A stretch of DNA of 45,157 nt from a virus: the IMG/VR virus record IMGVR_UViG_3300033145_001380, positions 1 through 45,157 of that record; one strand, given 5' to 3'. Positions 21,832 through 28,928 of the stretch are shown here, in pieces. Within the stretch, counting starts at the first letter, position 1; each line of letters opens with the position of its first letter. Below the pieces are notes generated by a model, which was not told where the DNA came from, searched no databases, and saw only the letters and a list, made by a program, of their open reading frames with translations. Both the position numbers and the translations under genes were made by a program.

Positions 21832-22272
21832 ATGAATGCGACAATGGGCCATTTTATTGGTTGGAAATTCGGCGCACCAGTGAGAATTCTGGATAAATAT
21901 AATGAAGTAGTTTGCACTTTACGGTATCTGATACATGAATATGAATCAGGTTTCGTTACGATTGATAAACATGGCAGTCAAACTAACTGGATTAAGGGTA
22001 GTAGACCTGATTACGGTGGCTACAGCTATGAACTTATTCCGTATTCGTTTAGGAATTTCAATTGTTTACGATACCCGGTGTGTTCAAGCAGAGAGACAGT
22101 CGCATACTGTAATGCCCATGGGGTAATGGATAATTTGACGACCATCCGTAAAGAGAGGCTTATTCCCAAGATAGAAAAGAGGGCGATACTCGAAATAGAC
22201 GGGGAGAAAATAGAACTTAGCAATGAAACAACAGAACAGTTGAAGAAACAGTTGGGGGTTAACCATGAGTAG
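21832..22272 (+). CDS. Hypothetical protein with C-terminal IELSNET motif
   Basis: This 146-residue product follows GGGAGC. It has MGHFIGWKFGAPVRILDKYN, then a region with Tyr-rich strands, and ends with ILEIDGEKIELSNETTEQLK, a motif shared with the small gene before it. Three cysteines are near residues 80-92. Its end overlaps the phosphatase start by eight bases, so translation is coupled. Function unknown. Confidence 0.65.
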   Translation: MNATMGHFIGWKFGAPVRILDKYNEVVCTLRYLIHEYESGFVTIDKHGSQTNWIKGSRPDYGGYSYELIPYSFRNFNCLRYPVCSSRETVAYCNAHGVMDNLTTIRKERLIPKIEKRAILEIDGEKIELSNETTEQLKKQLGVNHE

Positions 22273-22963
22273 AGTATTAGTAATTCCCGATTTACATGAG
22301 CCTGTAGCACATCCTGGAGCGTTGGCTTTTTGTAAGTATTTACACAATAAGCATAAATGTAATAAAGTTGTGTGCATAGGCGACCTAACTGATATGCAGG
22401 CCATTAGTTTTCATGCTAATAATCCACAATGTCCTGGAGCATTAGATGAATACCACTTGGCAAAAAAAGCTGTTAAGAAATGGCATAAGACGTTTCCGAA
22501 AATGACAATAACTTTAGGCAATCACGATTGTCGAGCGATACGGTTGGCCGAATCAGTAAATATCCCGCCACAATACTTAAGAGATTACTCCAGCGTATGG
22601 AACACTCCCGGTTGGAAATGGGTATATGATTGTATAATAGATGACACATACTACTGGCATGGTGAAGGACGTTCTGGTATCAACCCTGCGTTCAACGTTA
22701 TGAAGGATATGCTTATGTCCGTGGTCATGGGCCATTGTCATGCGGCCTCTGGGGTAAAATGGCTTGCTAACCCATTGCGTAGAACATTCGGAATGGATAC
22801 AGGATGTTTGATAAATATAGATGCGTTTAATTTTGCCTACGGAAAAGCGTCAAGGAAACGCCCAATGTTATCCGCCGCCGTAGTATTAGACGGCATACCC
22901 CAGCACTTTATAATGCCCTGTGGAGTAGGTGAAAAATATCACAAATCGAGGTTTAATAAATGA
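22265..22963 (+). CDS. Calcineurin-like metallophosphoesterase
   Basis: This 232-residue protein shows the two-metal motifs in order: D9-x-H11 (VIPDLHEP), G39-D40 (CIGDLTD), G85-N86-H87-D88 (TLGNHDC), and later a WHGEGRSG loop and VMGHCHA. All metal ligands seem present. Phage members of this family act on nucleotides or on phosphorylated ends of nucleic acids or proteins, for example lambda protein phosphatase. The neighbours suggest nucleotide or DNA metabolism. Confidence 0.85.
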   Translation: MSRVLVIPDLHEPVAHPGALAFCKYLHNKHKCNKVVCIGDLTDMQAISFHANNPQCPGALDEYHLAKKAVKKWHKTFPKMTITLGNHDCRAIRLAESVNIPPQYLRDYSSVWNTPGWKWVYDCIIDDTYYWHGEGRSGINPAFNVMKDMLMSVVMGHCHAASGVKWLANPLRRTFGMDTGCLINIDAFNFAYGKASRKRPMLSAAVVLDGIPQHFIMPCGVGEKYHKSRFNK

Positions 22964-23211
22964 GTGGTAAGGGCAGCAAACGTAGGCCGTGTTTAGTATC
23001 AAGAGCCGAATACAATTTACGGTGGGATTATGCCTACGGCAGGATAACCCGCAGGGAGTTTGACACGGGGCTGAAAGCCATAAAATCGGGCAACTGTATT
23101 CAATGTAAACATGGTGTTATGATCGAGCCGGATTATAAAATTACATGCTTAGTAACGCATGAACTACATGATCAGCACCATAGTTGCCCGAATTTTGAGG
23201 GTGAAAAATGA
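22960..23211 (+). CDS. Small conserved protein with Cys/His cluster
   Basis: Its ATG overlaps the phosphatase stop. The 83-residue product begins GKGSKRRPCLVSRAEYNLRW followed by DYAYGRITRREFD, a short conserved pattern common in small phage proteins. It ends with CIQCKHG and THELHDQHHSCPNF, a probable zinc site. The function is unknown; the family often accompanies replication genes. Confidence 0.7.
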   Translation: MSGKGSKRRPCLVSRAEYNLRWDYAYGRITRREFDTGLKAIKSGNCIQCKHGVMIEPDYKITCLVTHELHDQHHSCPNFEGEK

Positions 23212-23387
23212 CTATGGGGTTTTCATTCGGGAACGTTAAGCTGTATCGGCTTCGGAAGTATTACCTAAAGTGGATACACGCTACCTTACAAAGTGCTCGC
23301 ATGCTTAACATAACCCCACGCGACCGTTATTTAATACTCCAAATGGAAGAAAAATTGAAAATGTTAGTTGTCGCCGGAGCAAAGTAG
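23208..23387 (+). CDS. 59-residue basic protein
   Basis: The start overlaps the previous stop (ATGA). It reads MTMGFSFGNVKLYRLRKYYL, then a basic helix and ILQMEEKLKMLVVAGAK. The strong overlap and lack of gap support it as coding. Role unknown. Confidence 0.55.
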   Translation: MTMGFSFGNVKLYRLRKYYLKWIHATLQSARMLNITPRDRYLILQMEEKLKMLVVAGAK

Positions 23388-23401
23388 CCTGTTTGCTGGT
23401 C

Positions 23402-23560
23402 ATGGTCCGGCATTTGGTTTTGACATGGTGGGAATGTATTGCCGCTTGCCCGAACCTTATTGAAGATTTGTTAATCGGATTAGACACTGCGATTGAAAAA
23501 TGGGACGAAATAAGGCTAATTGGGTCAATAGAAACAGGCTTTAGAATGGAGACAAAATGA
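23402..23560 (+). CDS. 52-residue hypothetical protein
   Basis: The frame from ATG 23402 gives VRHLVLTWWECIAACPNLIE, then a helix with LIGLDTAIEKWDEIRLIG. There is no obvious ribosome site, but the 3' end overlaps the next start by ATGA. Moderate support. Confidence 0.45.
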   Translation: MVRHLVLTWWECIAACPNLIEDLLIGLDTAIEKWDEIRLIGSIETGFRMETK

Positions 23561-23712
23561 CAGCAGACGAAAGAAATAGCGAGCTATATGATGAAGCGAT
23601 TGACGCCATAGACGCACTTTTTGGAGACTTGGGCGTTGATAAAGAGTGTACGCAATCAAATCTTAGGGAGCTAATCAGTGAATTGCAGATCAGGCTGGTT
23701 GCCCTCTCTTAA
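23557..23712 (+). CDS. 51-residue acidic protein
   Basis: GGAG stands before the ATG. The acidic helix-rich product is MTADERNSELYDEAIDAIDA, then LFGDLGVDKECTQSNLRELI. A perfect 14-bp palindrome (TCTCTTAAAAGAGA, 23705-23718) spans its stop and lies just before the DNA polymerase start. Function unknown. Confidence 0.55.
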   Translation: MTADERNSELYDEAIDAIDALFGDLGVDKECTQSNLRELISELQIRLVALS

Positions 23713-23718
23713 AAGAGA
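23705..23718. promoter_or_regulatory. 14-bp palindrome before DNA polymerase
   Basis: TCTCTTAAAAGAGA is a perfect inverted repeat, 12 bases upstream of the polymerase start codon and overlapping the previous stop codon. It may be an operator, or a small RNA hairpin that influences translation start, but chance cannot be excluded. Confidence 0.35.
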
Positions 23719-23730
23719 TAAAGGATCAAC

Positions 23731-24873
23731 ATGAATACCACTGAGATTCTAAAATGTGCCAAATACCCTACAGACTTTGTGGTTTTGGATTTTGAGACAT
23801 ATTACAATAAGAACTATTCGCTGTCCGGCATGAGTTACTGGGAATATGTCAATGACAAACGGTTTGAAGTACTCGGCTGTGGGTTCAAGTACTTTAATGG
23901 TGGGGAGTATTTTATTTGGGGCGACAGCTTAGATTACTATTTTGAACAAACGCAAGAGCTATTTGGTAAAAATTTAGAAAACATCACAGTTGTGATACAG
24001 AATGTCTCGTTTGACGCCTTGATTCTCCAGGAAAAATATAACATCAAGCCAAAATTTATGATTGACCTCAAACACTTAGACGCTCATTTCGATAGCCGCC
24101 GGTCTCATCGGCTGAAAGACATGGCAAAGCGAGAAAATCTGCCCGATAAAGGTGAGACGATAAAATTTATTGGGCTGCATTTGGGTAATTTCACCGATGA
24201 ACAACGACAGGCCATGGAAGAATACTGCGGCAGAGACTGCGAATTAGAATTCAAACTGTTTGAAATCCTGCTGCCTTATCTCTCCAATGCCGAAACTGAA
24301 CTTGCACTTGCTCGACATACGGTAAATTTGTACCTTCAGCCCAGATTAAAATTTGATTTTGATTTGGCTGCCGAATTGAAGGCCGGGATGGAAAAATACA
24401 TTACAGACGCCTGCGAATCGGTAGGTATGAAGGCCAAGGATATTTCAGGCAACACAACTTTCACGGCAGCGTTGCAAGCAGTATTGCCCGAGGGCGAAAA
24501 AGTCCCAACAAAATATGGCAAACGCCCCGGTAAAAAGATGACTGCTTTACTCGGTAGAGAAGGAGTCATACCCGCATTTGCAAAAACAGATGATGGGTGT
24601 AAAATGTTACTGGCCCACCCTGACAGCAAAGTGCGTAACCTGATGGAAGCAAGGCAGACAGTGAAGTCATTGCCTTTGCACATTAAGCGTATCGATGCGA
24701 TGACTCGGCTCGCTACGGCTTGTGAAGGCTGGCTTCCTGTCCCCTTAGTATATTACGGATGCCATACAGGTAGATTTAGCGGGGGGGGCGGAATCAATTT
24801 GCAAAATTTAGGGGGTGGTAAACAGGGCACACATCCATTGATTAGGAAGATGCGGGAGTTATTGTATGTCTAA
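23731..24873 (+). CDS. Family A DNA polymerase, N-terminal part (3'-5' exonuclease and thumb)
   Basis: AAAGGA precedes the ATG. The 380-residue product starts with the DEDD exonuclease: VVLDFETYY holds D20 and E22, with VIQNVSFDALIL and later YCGRDCELEFKLF giving the other acidic residues. Then come helices of the thumb region and VYYGCHTGRFSGGGGINLQN, the conserved TGR-S-NLQN motif near residues 345-365. The frame stops after LIRKMRELLYV, just where polymerase motif A should follow. Motif A and the rest are found in the separate gene at 25431-26315. The enzyme is therefore split, with a methyltransferase-like gene between the two parts. Confidence 0.85.
   Translation: MNTTEILKCAKYPTDFVVLDFETYYNKNYSLSGMSYWEYVNDKRFEVLGCGFKYFNGGEYFIWGDSLDYYFEQTQELFGKNLENITVVIQNVSFDALILQEKYNIKPKFMIDLKHLDAHFDSRRSHRLKDMAKRENLPDKGETIKFIGLHLGNFTDEQRQAMEEYCGRDCELEFKLFEILLPYLSNAETELALARHTVNLYLQPRLKFDFDLAAELKAGMEKYITDACESVGMKAKDISGNTTFTAALQAVLPEGEKVPTKYGKRPGKKMTALLGREGVIPAFAKTDDGCKMLLAHPDSKVRNLMEARQTVKSLPLHIKRIDAMTRLATACEGWLPVPLVYYGCHTGRFSGGGGINLQNLGGGKQGTHPLIRKMRELLYV
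24865..24872 (+). repeat. 8-bp repeat at left edge of polymerase insert
   Basis: TATGTCTA occurs here and again at 25430-25437, at the two borders of the insert in the polymerase gene. The copies lie in different frames, so simple loss of the insert between them would not restore the polymerase. Confidence 0.5.
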
Positions 24874-24983
24874 AAACAACTAAAGGACACGATGTAGTAA
24901 GCTGTGACTTATCACCAACAGAAAGGCCGGGGCCTCACATACAGGGGGACATATTTAGTATTCTTGGGGATGGTTGGGATTTG

Positions 24984-25427
24984 ATGATTGCCCATCCACC
25001 TTGTACACATTTAGCCATAAGCGGAGCAAGATGGTGGAAAGAAAAACAAAAAGATGGGCGACAACAGCAGGGCATAGATTTTTTTATGGGCCTTATAAAT
25101 GCCCCGATTCCCAAGATTGCAGTAGAAAACCCGGTAGGTATAATGACAAAGGCTTACCGAAAGCCCGACCAGTATATCCAGCCATACTGGTTTGGTGATT
25201 CAGTCCGAAAGAAAACTGGTCTTTGGTTGAAAAACCTGTCACTGTTGAGGCCAACCAATATGGTTGACAAGGGGGAAAGTTACATCGACCCGCGGGGCCA
25301 TAAACATGGGGGAGCTTTTACTCTTCGGGCTTTAAGAACTGTCGCCTTCCCGCGGGAACCCCGGTGGAAAATACGGAGCCGAACTTTTCAAGGAATAGCC
25401 AATGCTATGGCGGAACAATGGGGGTGA
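24984..25427 (+). CDS. 5'-truncated DNA methyltransferase-like protein inside the polymerase gene
   Basis: The sense sequence begins near 24885 (KGHDVVSCDLSPTERPG, then HIQGDIFSILGDGWDL). No ATG, GTG or TTG starts it after the stop at 24843-24845; the first ATG is at 24984. The body has MIAHPPCTHLAISGARWW, APIPKIAVENPVGIM, KPDQYIQPYWFG and SRTFQGIANAMAEQWG. These match a phage family related to cytosine-5 methyltransferases, with HPPC in place of the PCQ catalytic loop and ENPVG as the ENV-like motif. The SAM-binding start (usually about 20 residues earlier) was replaced by the polymerase sequence. It is probably inactive, or else translated by -1 frameshifting from the polymerase. Confidence 0.7.
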   Translation: MIAHPPCTHLAISGARWWKEKQKDGRQQQGIDFFMGLINAPIPKIAVENPVGIMTKAYRKPDQYIQPYWFGDSVRKKTGLWLKNLSLLRPTNMVDKGESYIDPRGHKHGGAFTLRALRTVAFPREPRWKIRSRTFQGIANAMAEQWG

Positions 25428-25429
25428 TA

Positions 25430-25437
25430 TATGTCTA
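25430..25437 (+). repeat. 8-bp repeat at right edge of polymerase insert
   Basis: Second copy of TATGTCTA; it includes the ATG that starts the polymerase C-terminal part. See the left copy at 24865. Confidence 0.5.
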
Positions 25438-26315
25438 GTTCAAAACTAATTATCGCCGATGCCGCCCAAATTGAAGTACGTGTCTTGGCATGGTTAGCCG
25501 GACAAACGAATATGGTCGAGGCATTCGCGGAGGGTCGGGACATCTATAGTGAGTTTGGCACAGGGTTATTCCGTGCGAGACTAAGAAAACCCAGAAAGAC
25601 CGATCCTTCGCCTGTTTATAAATTGCTTACGATTCGCCGCGATTTTTCTAAAATGGTGATTTTGGGCGCGGGATATGGACTCGGCCCAACCAAGTTTCAC
25701 ACCAGTTGTTTGATGAACCCTACGTTACGTCCATTATTCGACGGCGGGGAGTACAACCTTCAATTTGTTAAGCGGCTGATAAAAGGATACCGTACCACAT
25801 ATCCACAGATACCTAAATTTTGGACAACGGTTGAAAAATGTTTCCGTATTGTAATCAGGCACCCCCACCAAGTAATGCGATATGCGCCGGAAGGTAGTAA
25901 AGTAGGTCAAGAAGATTTACTCACGTTCTGGAACGACAGCGGAACCGTCAATATCCAGCTACCTTCCGGTCGTATATTGTACTACCCACATGCTTCAATC
26001 AAAAAGAAGATAAACCACTATGACTATGATAACCAATTACGGTACCAACATGGTCCACTGTGGGGGGGAAGTTTGACGGAAAACATTGTGCAAGCTGTGG
26101 CTCGTGATTTACTTGGTTATTGGATACTGGAATGCGAAAAAGAATGTCTGCCGGTTGCATTACACGTGCATGATGAGATCATAGCTATAACGCCTGACAT
26201 GTTTGCAATAAAGAATCTTGAGGTACTGAATACTATAATGAGTAATGGGCCGGCTTGGTCAGAGGGAGTGCCATTGGCCGCAGAGGGTGAAATTACAAAG
26301 ACATATAAAAAATGA
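25431..26315 (+). CDS. Family A DNA polymerase, C-terminal part (palm and fingers)
   Basis: The ATG at 25431 follows GGGGGTGAT, a good ribosome site. The 294-residue product starts directly in motif A (KLIIADAAQIEVRVLAWLAG, catalytic D10). Motif B comes next (RRDFSKMVILGAGYG, with K74 and Y82), then motif C (ALHVHDEII, D248 and E249). All three catalytic motifs of the palm and fingers are intact. Together with the part at 23731 it makes a full-length polymerase (about 675 residues). The two polypeptides may assemble, as in other split polymerases, and the clean start argues for expression rather than decay. Confidence 0.88.
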   Translation: MSSSKLIIADAAQIEVRVLAWLAGQTNMVEAFAEGRDIYSEFGTGLFRARLRKPRKTDPSPVYKLLTIRRDFSKMVILGAGYGLGPTKFHTSCLMNPTLRPLFDGGEYNLQFVKRLIKGYRTTYPQIPKFWTTVEKCFRIVIRHPHQVMRYAPEGSKVGQEDLLTFWNDSGTVNIQLPSGRILYYPHASIKKKINHYDYDNQLRYQHGPLWGGSLTENIVQAVARDLLGYWILECEKECLPVALHVHDEIIAITPDMFAIKNLEVLNTIMSNGPAWSEGVPLAAEGEITKTYKK

Positions 26316-26329
26316 AAAAAGAGGTTCTA

Positions 26330-26539
26330 ATGGCCGAATCTAAAAAAAGACATTACTGGACTCTTGTATGCAAGGGAACAAAAGCGGCGATACTGCCTTT
26401 TGATTGCAACCCACATTCAAAAAATGATGATGGCTTGCTTGTTTATTACAGTTATCAAGCAGCACGTGCCGCCAGTACCCACCAAAAAGAACTATACGGA
26501 ATTGACTGCGAGCCTTGTAGACTTGGAGAAGAAGACTGA
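26330..26539 (+). CDS. Small protein before the nuclease gene
   Basis: The ATG at 26330 has AGAGG well placed; an in-frame ATG at 26312 lacks one. The ~69-residue product has KKRHYWTLVCKGTKAAILPF and a C-terminal CEPCRLGEED with a C-x2-C pair. Its N-terminal MAESKKRHYW resembles the start of the next gene (MAETKKRKQW), which suggests duplication of the start region. Function unknown. Confidence 0.6.
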   Translation: MAESKKRHYWTLVCKGTKAAILPFDCNPHSKNDDGLLVYYSYQAARAASTHQKELYGIDCEPCRLGEED

Positions 26540-27759
26540 TGGCTGAAACTAAAAAAAGAAAACAATGGCGTTTGTCGGCCTCTTCAATTACTTGTTTCAA
26601 AAAGTGCCCCTATAAGTACTTCTTGAAATACATTAAAGGTATTAAACTGGTTGAAGAACCGGGACACTTCAGATATGGTACTAACTGGCACAAGATTATG
26701 GAGATTATCTCGTTGACGCCCGGCGATCCTTGCCGCTGTGTTAATGCGCTGCCTACAGAGCCAGATGCTGAACCAGAAGAGTATTACTGTATTGTCTGCA
26801 ATGGTACTGGAGTTGTGCCCGATGATATAATGGAGGCAGTAACCCGGGTCATTGATGATGCTTATTATCATATTCCTAATTCTGTTTCCCCCGAAGATTG
26901 GGCCGTAGAACGTGCGAAGCTACTATATTCTGCCGTTGGCTATAACTGGTACTACCAGAACGAGCCACTTAAAGCTACACACACTGAAGTCAGATTTTCT
27001 ACGCCGATTCCTGGACGTACAGGTCGGATGATACCTAACCTATTGGTTACTGGCGTCATTGACAAGATAATAAAAAATGCTGGCAACATGGTCGTTGAAC
27101 ACAAGACCACCAGTAAGTCTGTAGCTCCCGATTCCAAGTATTGGGGTAAATTGACATTGGATACGCAGACTTCACTTTATACTTACGTTCTTCAACTGCT
27201 TCGGGGTCAGGCGAAATTAAATCTTACGGGTGAAATCAGTGGCTTCTATTATGATGTATTCCACAAGCCGGGGATCAAGCCGAAATTCCTGTCCATCGCC
27301 GCCAGTAAAAAGTTTGTTGAAGATGGCGAGTACTATGGCGGAAAATTTATAGTAGACAGTAAATGGGCAGATGACGGCCCGGCTATGTTTGTATTAGATG
27401 TCTCTGGTACGACTGCAATTGTTGAAATGACAGCAAAAGAAGGCCAGTATAAGATCAAAGAGACGCCCGATATGTATGGGCATAGGCTCCTCGCTGATAT
27501 CGTAGAGCGTCCTGAGTTTTACTTCGCTCGTCGTGAGATGGCCAAGACTAATGCTGATTCTGACCAATTCCACAGGCAGCTACTCGGCATTATTTCCTCA
27601 TTACGCGCCCACTTGAAAAACGATAGCTGGTATAAATGTGAGGGAGAATGCGAGAACGAGTATAATTGCGAGTACATCGATCTGTGTTACAATGGGATCG
27701 ACCCTGACGGGCAGCTTCCCGCTACGCTTATTAAGAGAGTGAAAGGAGGTAAAGAATGA
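26539..27759 (+). CDS. PD-(D/E)XK nuclease of RecB/AddB/Cas4 type with Cys clusters
   Basis: This 406-residue protein overlaps the previous stop (TGATG). It begins with RLSASSITCFKKCPYKYFLK, the typical RecB-like opening with a first Cys, followed by GTNWHKIMEI (the His motif). The catalytic core is VTGVIDKII (D175) then VVEHKTTSK (E187, K189), with QTSLYTYVL as the QxxxY motif. C-terminal cysteines (CEGECENEYNCEYIDLC) with the early Cys could hold an Fe-S cluster as in AddB and Cas4. A CxC and C-x2-C insert lies near residues 65-95. It probably processes DNA ends for the Sak4-like recombinase nearby. Confidence 0.85.
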   Translation: MAETKKRKQWRLSASSITCFKKCPYKYFLKYIKGIKLVEEPGHFRYGTNWHKIMEIISLTPGDPCRCVNALPTEPDAEPEEYYCIVCNGTGVVPDDIMEAVTRVIDDAYYHIPNSVSPEDWAVERAKLLYSAVGYNWYYQNEPLKATHTEVRFSTPIPGRTGRMIPNLLVTGVIDKIIKNAGNMVVEHKTTSKSVAPDSKYWGKLTLDTQTSLYTYVLQLLRGQAKLNLTGEISGFYYDVFHKPGIKPKFLSIAASKKFVEDGEYYGGKFIVDSKWADDGPAMFVLDVSGTTAIVEMTAKEGQYKIKETPDMYGHRLLADIVERPEFYFARREMAKTNADSDQFHRQLLGIISSLRAHLKNDSWYKCEGECENEYNCEYIDLCYNGIDPDGQLPATLIKRVKGGKE

Positions 27760-27842
27760 GATTTATAATGGTTATGTATATGATGGGCAGTGTATTCTTT
27801 TTTATCGGTTCACTACTTAGTTACTTACGGGCTTCACAATAA
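27756..27842 (+). CDS. 28-residue membrane peptide with ideal ribosome site
   Basis: AAAGGAGGT five to six bases before the ATG is the strongest ribosome site in the window, and the start overlaps the nuclease stop. The peptide is MRFIMVMYMMGSVFFFIG then SLLSYLRASQ, one membrane helix with a basic C-terminal end. Strong translation and membrane character suggest a real micro-protein. Confidence 0.6.
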   Translation: MRFIMVMYMMGSVFFFIGSLLSYLRASQ

Positions 27843-27861
27843 AAATAGAAAGGGAAATACA

Positions 27862-27948
27862 ATGGCAGTGAAGAAACGACCAATACCAAAACCACCTAAA
27901 GTAGTAAGTACGCCAACACGATGGTCCCGACTAAAAACTTTAAGATAG
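27862..27948 (+). CDS. Short frame overlapping the start of the Sak4-like gene
   Basis: AAAGGGAA stands before this ATG. The 28-residue product, AVKKRPIPKPPKVVSTPTR and then WSRLKTLR, has the Lys/Pro-rich pattern expected at the N-terminus of Sak4-like ATPases. It stops inside the next frame. Either it is a leader that couples translation, or the first 20 residues belong to the ATPase and an indel near 27920 has separated them. Confidence 0.5.
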   Translation: MAVKKRPIPKPPKVVSTPTRWSRLKTLR

Positions 27949-28694
27949 AATCCGGAGAACGGCCTGGAAACGGCAAAGGCATTGTGATTCATGCCGACTC
28001 TGGCATGGGTAAAACTACTTTGGCCAGTCTCGCACCTCTTCCAGCGTTTATAGGCCTCGATAATGGCGGCGTGGGCATCAAAACATATCATCGTGTGGAT
28101 GGTGTTGATACTTTTTTGGATGTAAGATCAGCATTACAGGCCCCCATCTATGATAACTACAAGACAATAGTGGTGGATACAGTTACTCTGCTTGAAGAAT
28201 TAGGAGAGCGACACGTGTTGGACACTATACCCACCGATTCGGGGAATCAGGCAAAAAATCTTGTACATTATGGTTGGAACAATGGCTATCGACATCTATA
28301 CGATACCATGAAACTCGTCCTTCAAGATTGTGATGCCTTGATTCGTAAGGGCAAGAATGTAATCCTCATTGCCCAATCTACACCACACAATGTACCAAAT
28401 CCCGGAGGAGCGGACTTTATTCGACAAGGCCCCCGGCTAATGAGCCGCAAAAATGCGGACATCGAGGCCCTATACTGTGAATGGGCGGATCATATTTTCT
28501 ATATAGGGTATCAATTTTTAAGTGTCGATAAGAAAAAGAAGGTTAGTGGCGATGGGAAGCGGGCAGTTTTCGTACATCCGGAGCCACATTTTAGAGCGAA
28601 GTCTCGTACTTTGGGGCTTGATAAAGCAGTCGTATCATTCGCCGACCCGGCAGATGATTCCATCTGGAAATTTTTATTCGGCAAGAGCAGTTAA
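27921..28694 (+). CDS. Sak4-like RecA-fold single-strand annealing ATPase
   Basis: The 257-residue frame opens at an ATG without its own ribosome site, inside the short frame before it. The P-loop is IHADSGMGKTTLAS (residues ~24-36). Walker B is KTIVVDTVTLLEE (D86). Later sensor regions are NVILIAQSTPHNV and FVHPEPHFRAKSRT. This matches the phage Sak4/RecA-like group that anneals or exchanges strands in recombination-dependent replication. It lies between a RecB-like nuclease and an SSB-like protein, the standard company. The missing normal start is the only oddity. Confidence 0.8.
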   Translation: MVPTKNFKIESGERPGNGKGIVIHADSGMGKTTLASLAPLPAFIGLDNGGVGIKTYHRVDGVDTFLDVRSALQAPIYDNYKTIVVDTVTLLEELGERHVLDTIPTDSGNQAKNLVHYGWNNGYRHLYDTMKLVLQDCDALIRKGKNVILIAQSTPHNVPNPGGADFIRQGPRLMSRKNADIEALYCEWADHIFYIGYQFLSVDKKKKVSGDGKRAVFVHPEPHFRAKSRTLGLDKAVVSFADPADDSIWKFLFGKSS

Positions 28695-28715
28695 TTGGGT
28701 TTTAAGGGGACAAAA

Positions 28716-28898
28716 ATGAAAAAACCAGCACTAAATCTTGGCGCATATAAGGATGTCCGGGATAGAGATTATGACCCTACACAGCTATGTGATCATTGTC
28801 GTGTAAAACTGGCGGGCGTTCTACTAGCTTGTAAGGGCGAGACTGGAAATATCTTTGAGTTCGGGGGCCATTTATTCCGGGTAGTATGCTTAAAATAG
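28716..28898 (+). CDS. 60-residue protein with C-x2-C
   Basis: The ATG at 28716 follows AAGGGG; an upstream TTG in frame is not needed. The product has KKPALNLGAYKDVRDRDYD, QLCDHCRVKLAG and a strand ending FRVVCLK. One zinc-type pair plus later Cys residues suggests a metal site. It sits between the ATPase and SSB-like genes. Function unknown. Confidence 0.6.
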   Translation: MKKPALNLGAYKDVRDRDYDPTQLCDHCRVKLAGVLLACKGETGNIFEFGGHLFRVVCLK

Positions 28899-28928
28899 AC
28901 AACTAATAATTTTTATGGGAGACAAAAG

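Noticed and set aside
24865-25437. Intein or self-splicing intron in the polymerase
   Set aside because: No intein splicing motifs, stop codons interrupt the frame, and the two sides are in different frames; no intron core was recognised.
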